DNA of 64,000 nucleotides from Carnobacterium gallinarum DSM 4847 (GTDB lineage: Bacteria > Bacillota > Bacilli > Lactobacillales > Carnobacteriaceae). Both the position numbers and the translations under genes were made by a program. Below, piece by piece: positions 63,573-64,000 of the stretch. Under the pieces are notes generated by a model. That model ran no database searches. It had not been told where the DNA came from and saw nothing but the letters and a program-made list of their open reading frames with translations. Every line of letters starts with the position of its first letter. Within the stretch, counting starts at the first letter, position 1. Location: positions 1,550,001-1,614,000 of the forward strand of contig NZ_JQLU01000005.1 of assembly GCF_000744375.1 (NCBI RefSeq). The letters run 5' to 3'.

Positions 63573-64000
63573 TTAAAATGTGCGTTCTAACATAGTCGTT
63601 GTTAATTCCATAATAATCTCTTTTTCAGGAATATTAGGTAATTTTTTAATATCTTTTAAAGCTTTAGCTGTGTATTTTGTAGCCAAATCCTGAGCCTCAG
63701 CTAAGCCACCAAGTTCAATAACTAATTGGTGAACGGCTTGAATATCTTCTTCCGTCATCTTGTCCTTTTTGTCTAGATAAGGAGCGAAGCTTTTTGGTTG
63801 TTTACGAAGTGCAAAAATTAATGGAATACTATAAACACCTTGTCGAACATCTTCAAGAACGGGTTTTCCAAAGCTAACATCGTCTTGAGAATAATCTAGA
63901 ATATCATCCATAATTTGGAAGGCCATCCCAATATGATTTCCAATATAATAACAATTTCGAGAAAACTTTTTAGATGTTCCACTTTCCAAAGCACCAGAAT
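63573..64000 (-). CDS. Polyprenyl diphosphate synthase, C-terminal part (cut by window edge)
   Basis: The C-terminal 142 or so residues are inside the window and the frame stays open to the right edge (SGALESGTSKKF). MAFQIMDDILDYSQDD carries the second aspartate-rich motif (DDILD), followed by GKPVLEDVRQGVYSIPLIFA with the conserved Lys and Gly-rich turn. Long-chain (hepta/octaprenyl-type) chain-length class, likely for menaquinone side chains. No N-terminus seen. Confidence 0.9.
   Translation of the reverse strand, partial: SGALESGTSKKFSRNCYYIGNHIGMAFQIMDDILDYSQDDVSFGKPVLEDVRQGVYSIPLIFALRKQPKSFAPYLDKKDKMTEEDIQAVHQLVIELGGLAEAQDLATKYTAKALKDIKKLPNIPEKEIIMELTTTMLERTF

Overview
The window is AT-rich DNA from a low-GC Gram-positive of the Lactobacillales. 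The order radA - yacL - ispD - ispF - gltX - cysE - cysS - mrnC - rlmB - yacP - sigH, the AhpC/AhpF-like peroxidase pair, the aryl-beta-glucoside PTS and a complete Firmicutes type VII secretion (T7SS) operon fit a Carnobacterium/Enterococcus/Vagococcus-type organism, with Carnobacterium my best guess. No tRNA, rRNA or CRISPR array was seen.

Left part (1-12.6 kb): an MFS transporter fragment, a heme-oxygenase-like monooxygenase and the ahpC-ahpF peroxidase genes are followed by two cargo blocks. Block 1 (3.7-6.4 kb, reverse strand) is a T7SS LXG toxin cassette: two small helper proteins, an LXG toxin and a probable immunity protein. Block 2 (6.8-11.9 kb) is a decayed bacteriocin region: a 59-residue lanthipeptide-like precursor absent from ordinary gene calls, a frameshifted NisT-like exporter, a TraB-family lipoprotein, two small membrane proteins and two transposase relics. 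Both blocks sit between copies of the 3' end of ahpF and the 5' end of an acetyltransferase gene. The hybrid junction between the blocks fuses those two ends, as in a tandem duplication or merging of two alleles of one variable locus.

Middle (12.6-26.2 kb): a phospho-beta-glucosidase and PTS pair behind a LicT/BglG-type antiterminator; a nitroreductase behind a 31-bp Fur-box-like palindrome; an FtsX-type ABC transporter with its two-component system; a decayed AraC regulator; and a compact locus of an Rgg-type regulator, a thioredoxin-like accessory protein, a pre-protein with a six-cysteine hydrophobic C-terminus (halocin-C8-like bacteriocin candidate) and a small membrane protein (possible immunity). 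A methyltransferase and a TetR regulator follow.

T7SS island (26.5-49.8 kb): esxA, esaA, essA, esaB, essB, essC, then a lipase effector with a reversed domain order (lipase first, LXG-like helices last, as in TslA) preceded by an overlapping lipoprotein that is probably its immunity factor. Downstream lie a relic of a second essC 3' end with a different tail, other lipoproteins, relics of glycine-rich pore-type toxins with intact polytopic membrane proteins, and tandem copies of the lipase immunity lipoprotein, each still carrying a stub of the toxin gene. This looks like the accumulated residue of repeated effector/immunity exchange behind essC.

Right part (49.8-64 kb): an HrtBA-like transporter behind a 20-bp palindrome, an Rpn-family nuclease, then the conserved housekeeping block with a T-box leader before cysE-cysS, ending in a prenyl synthase fragment on the reverse strand.
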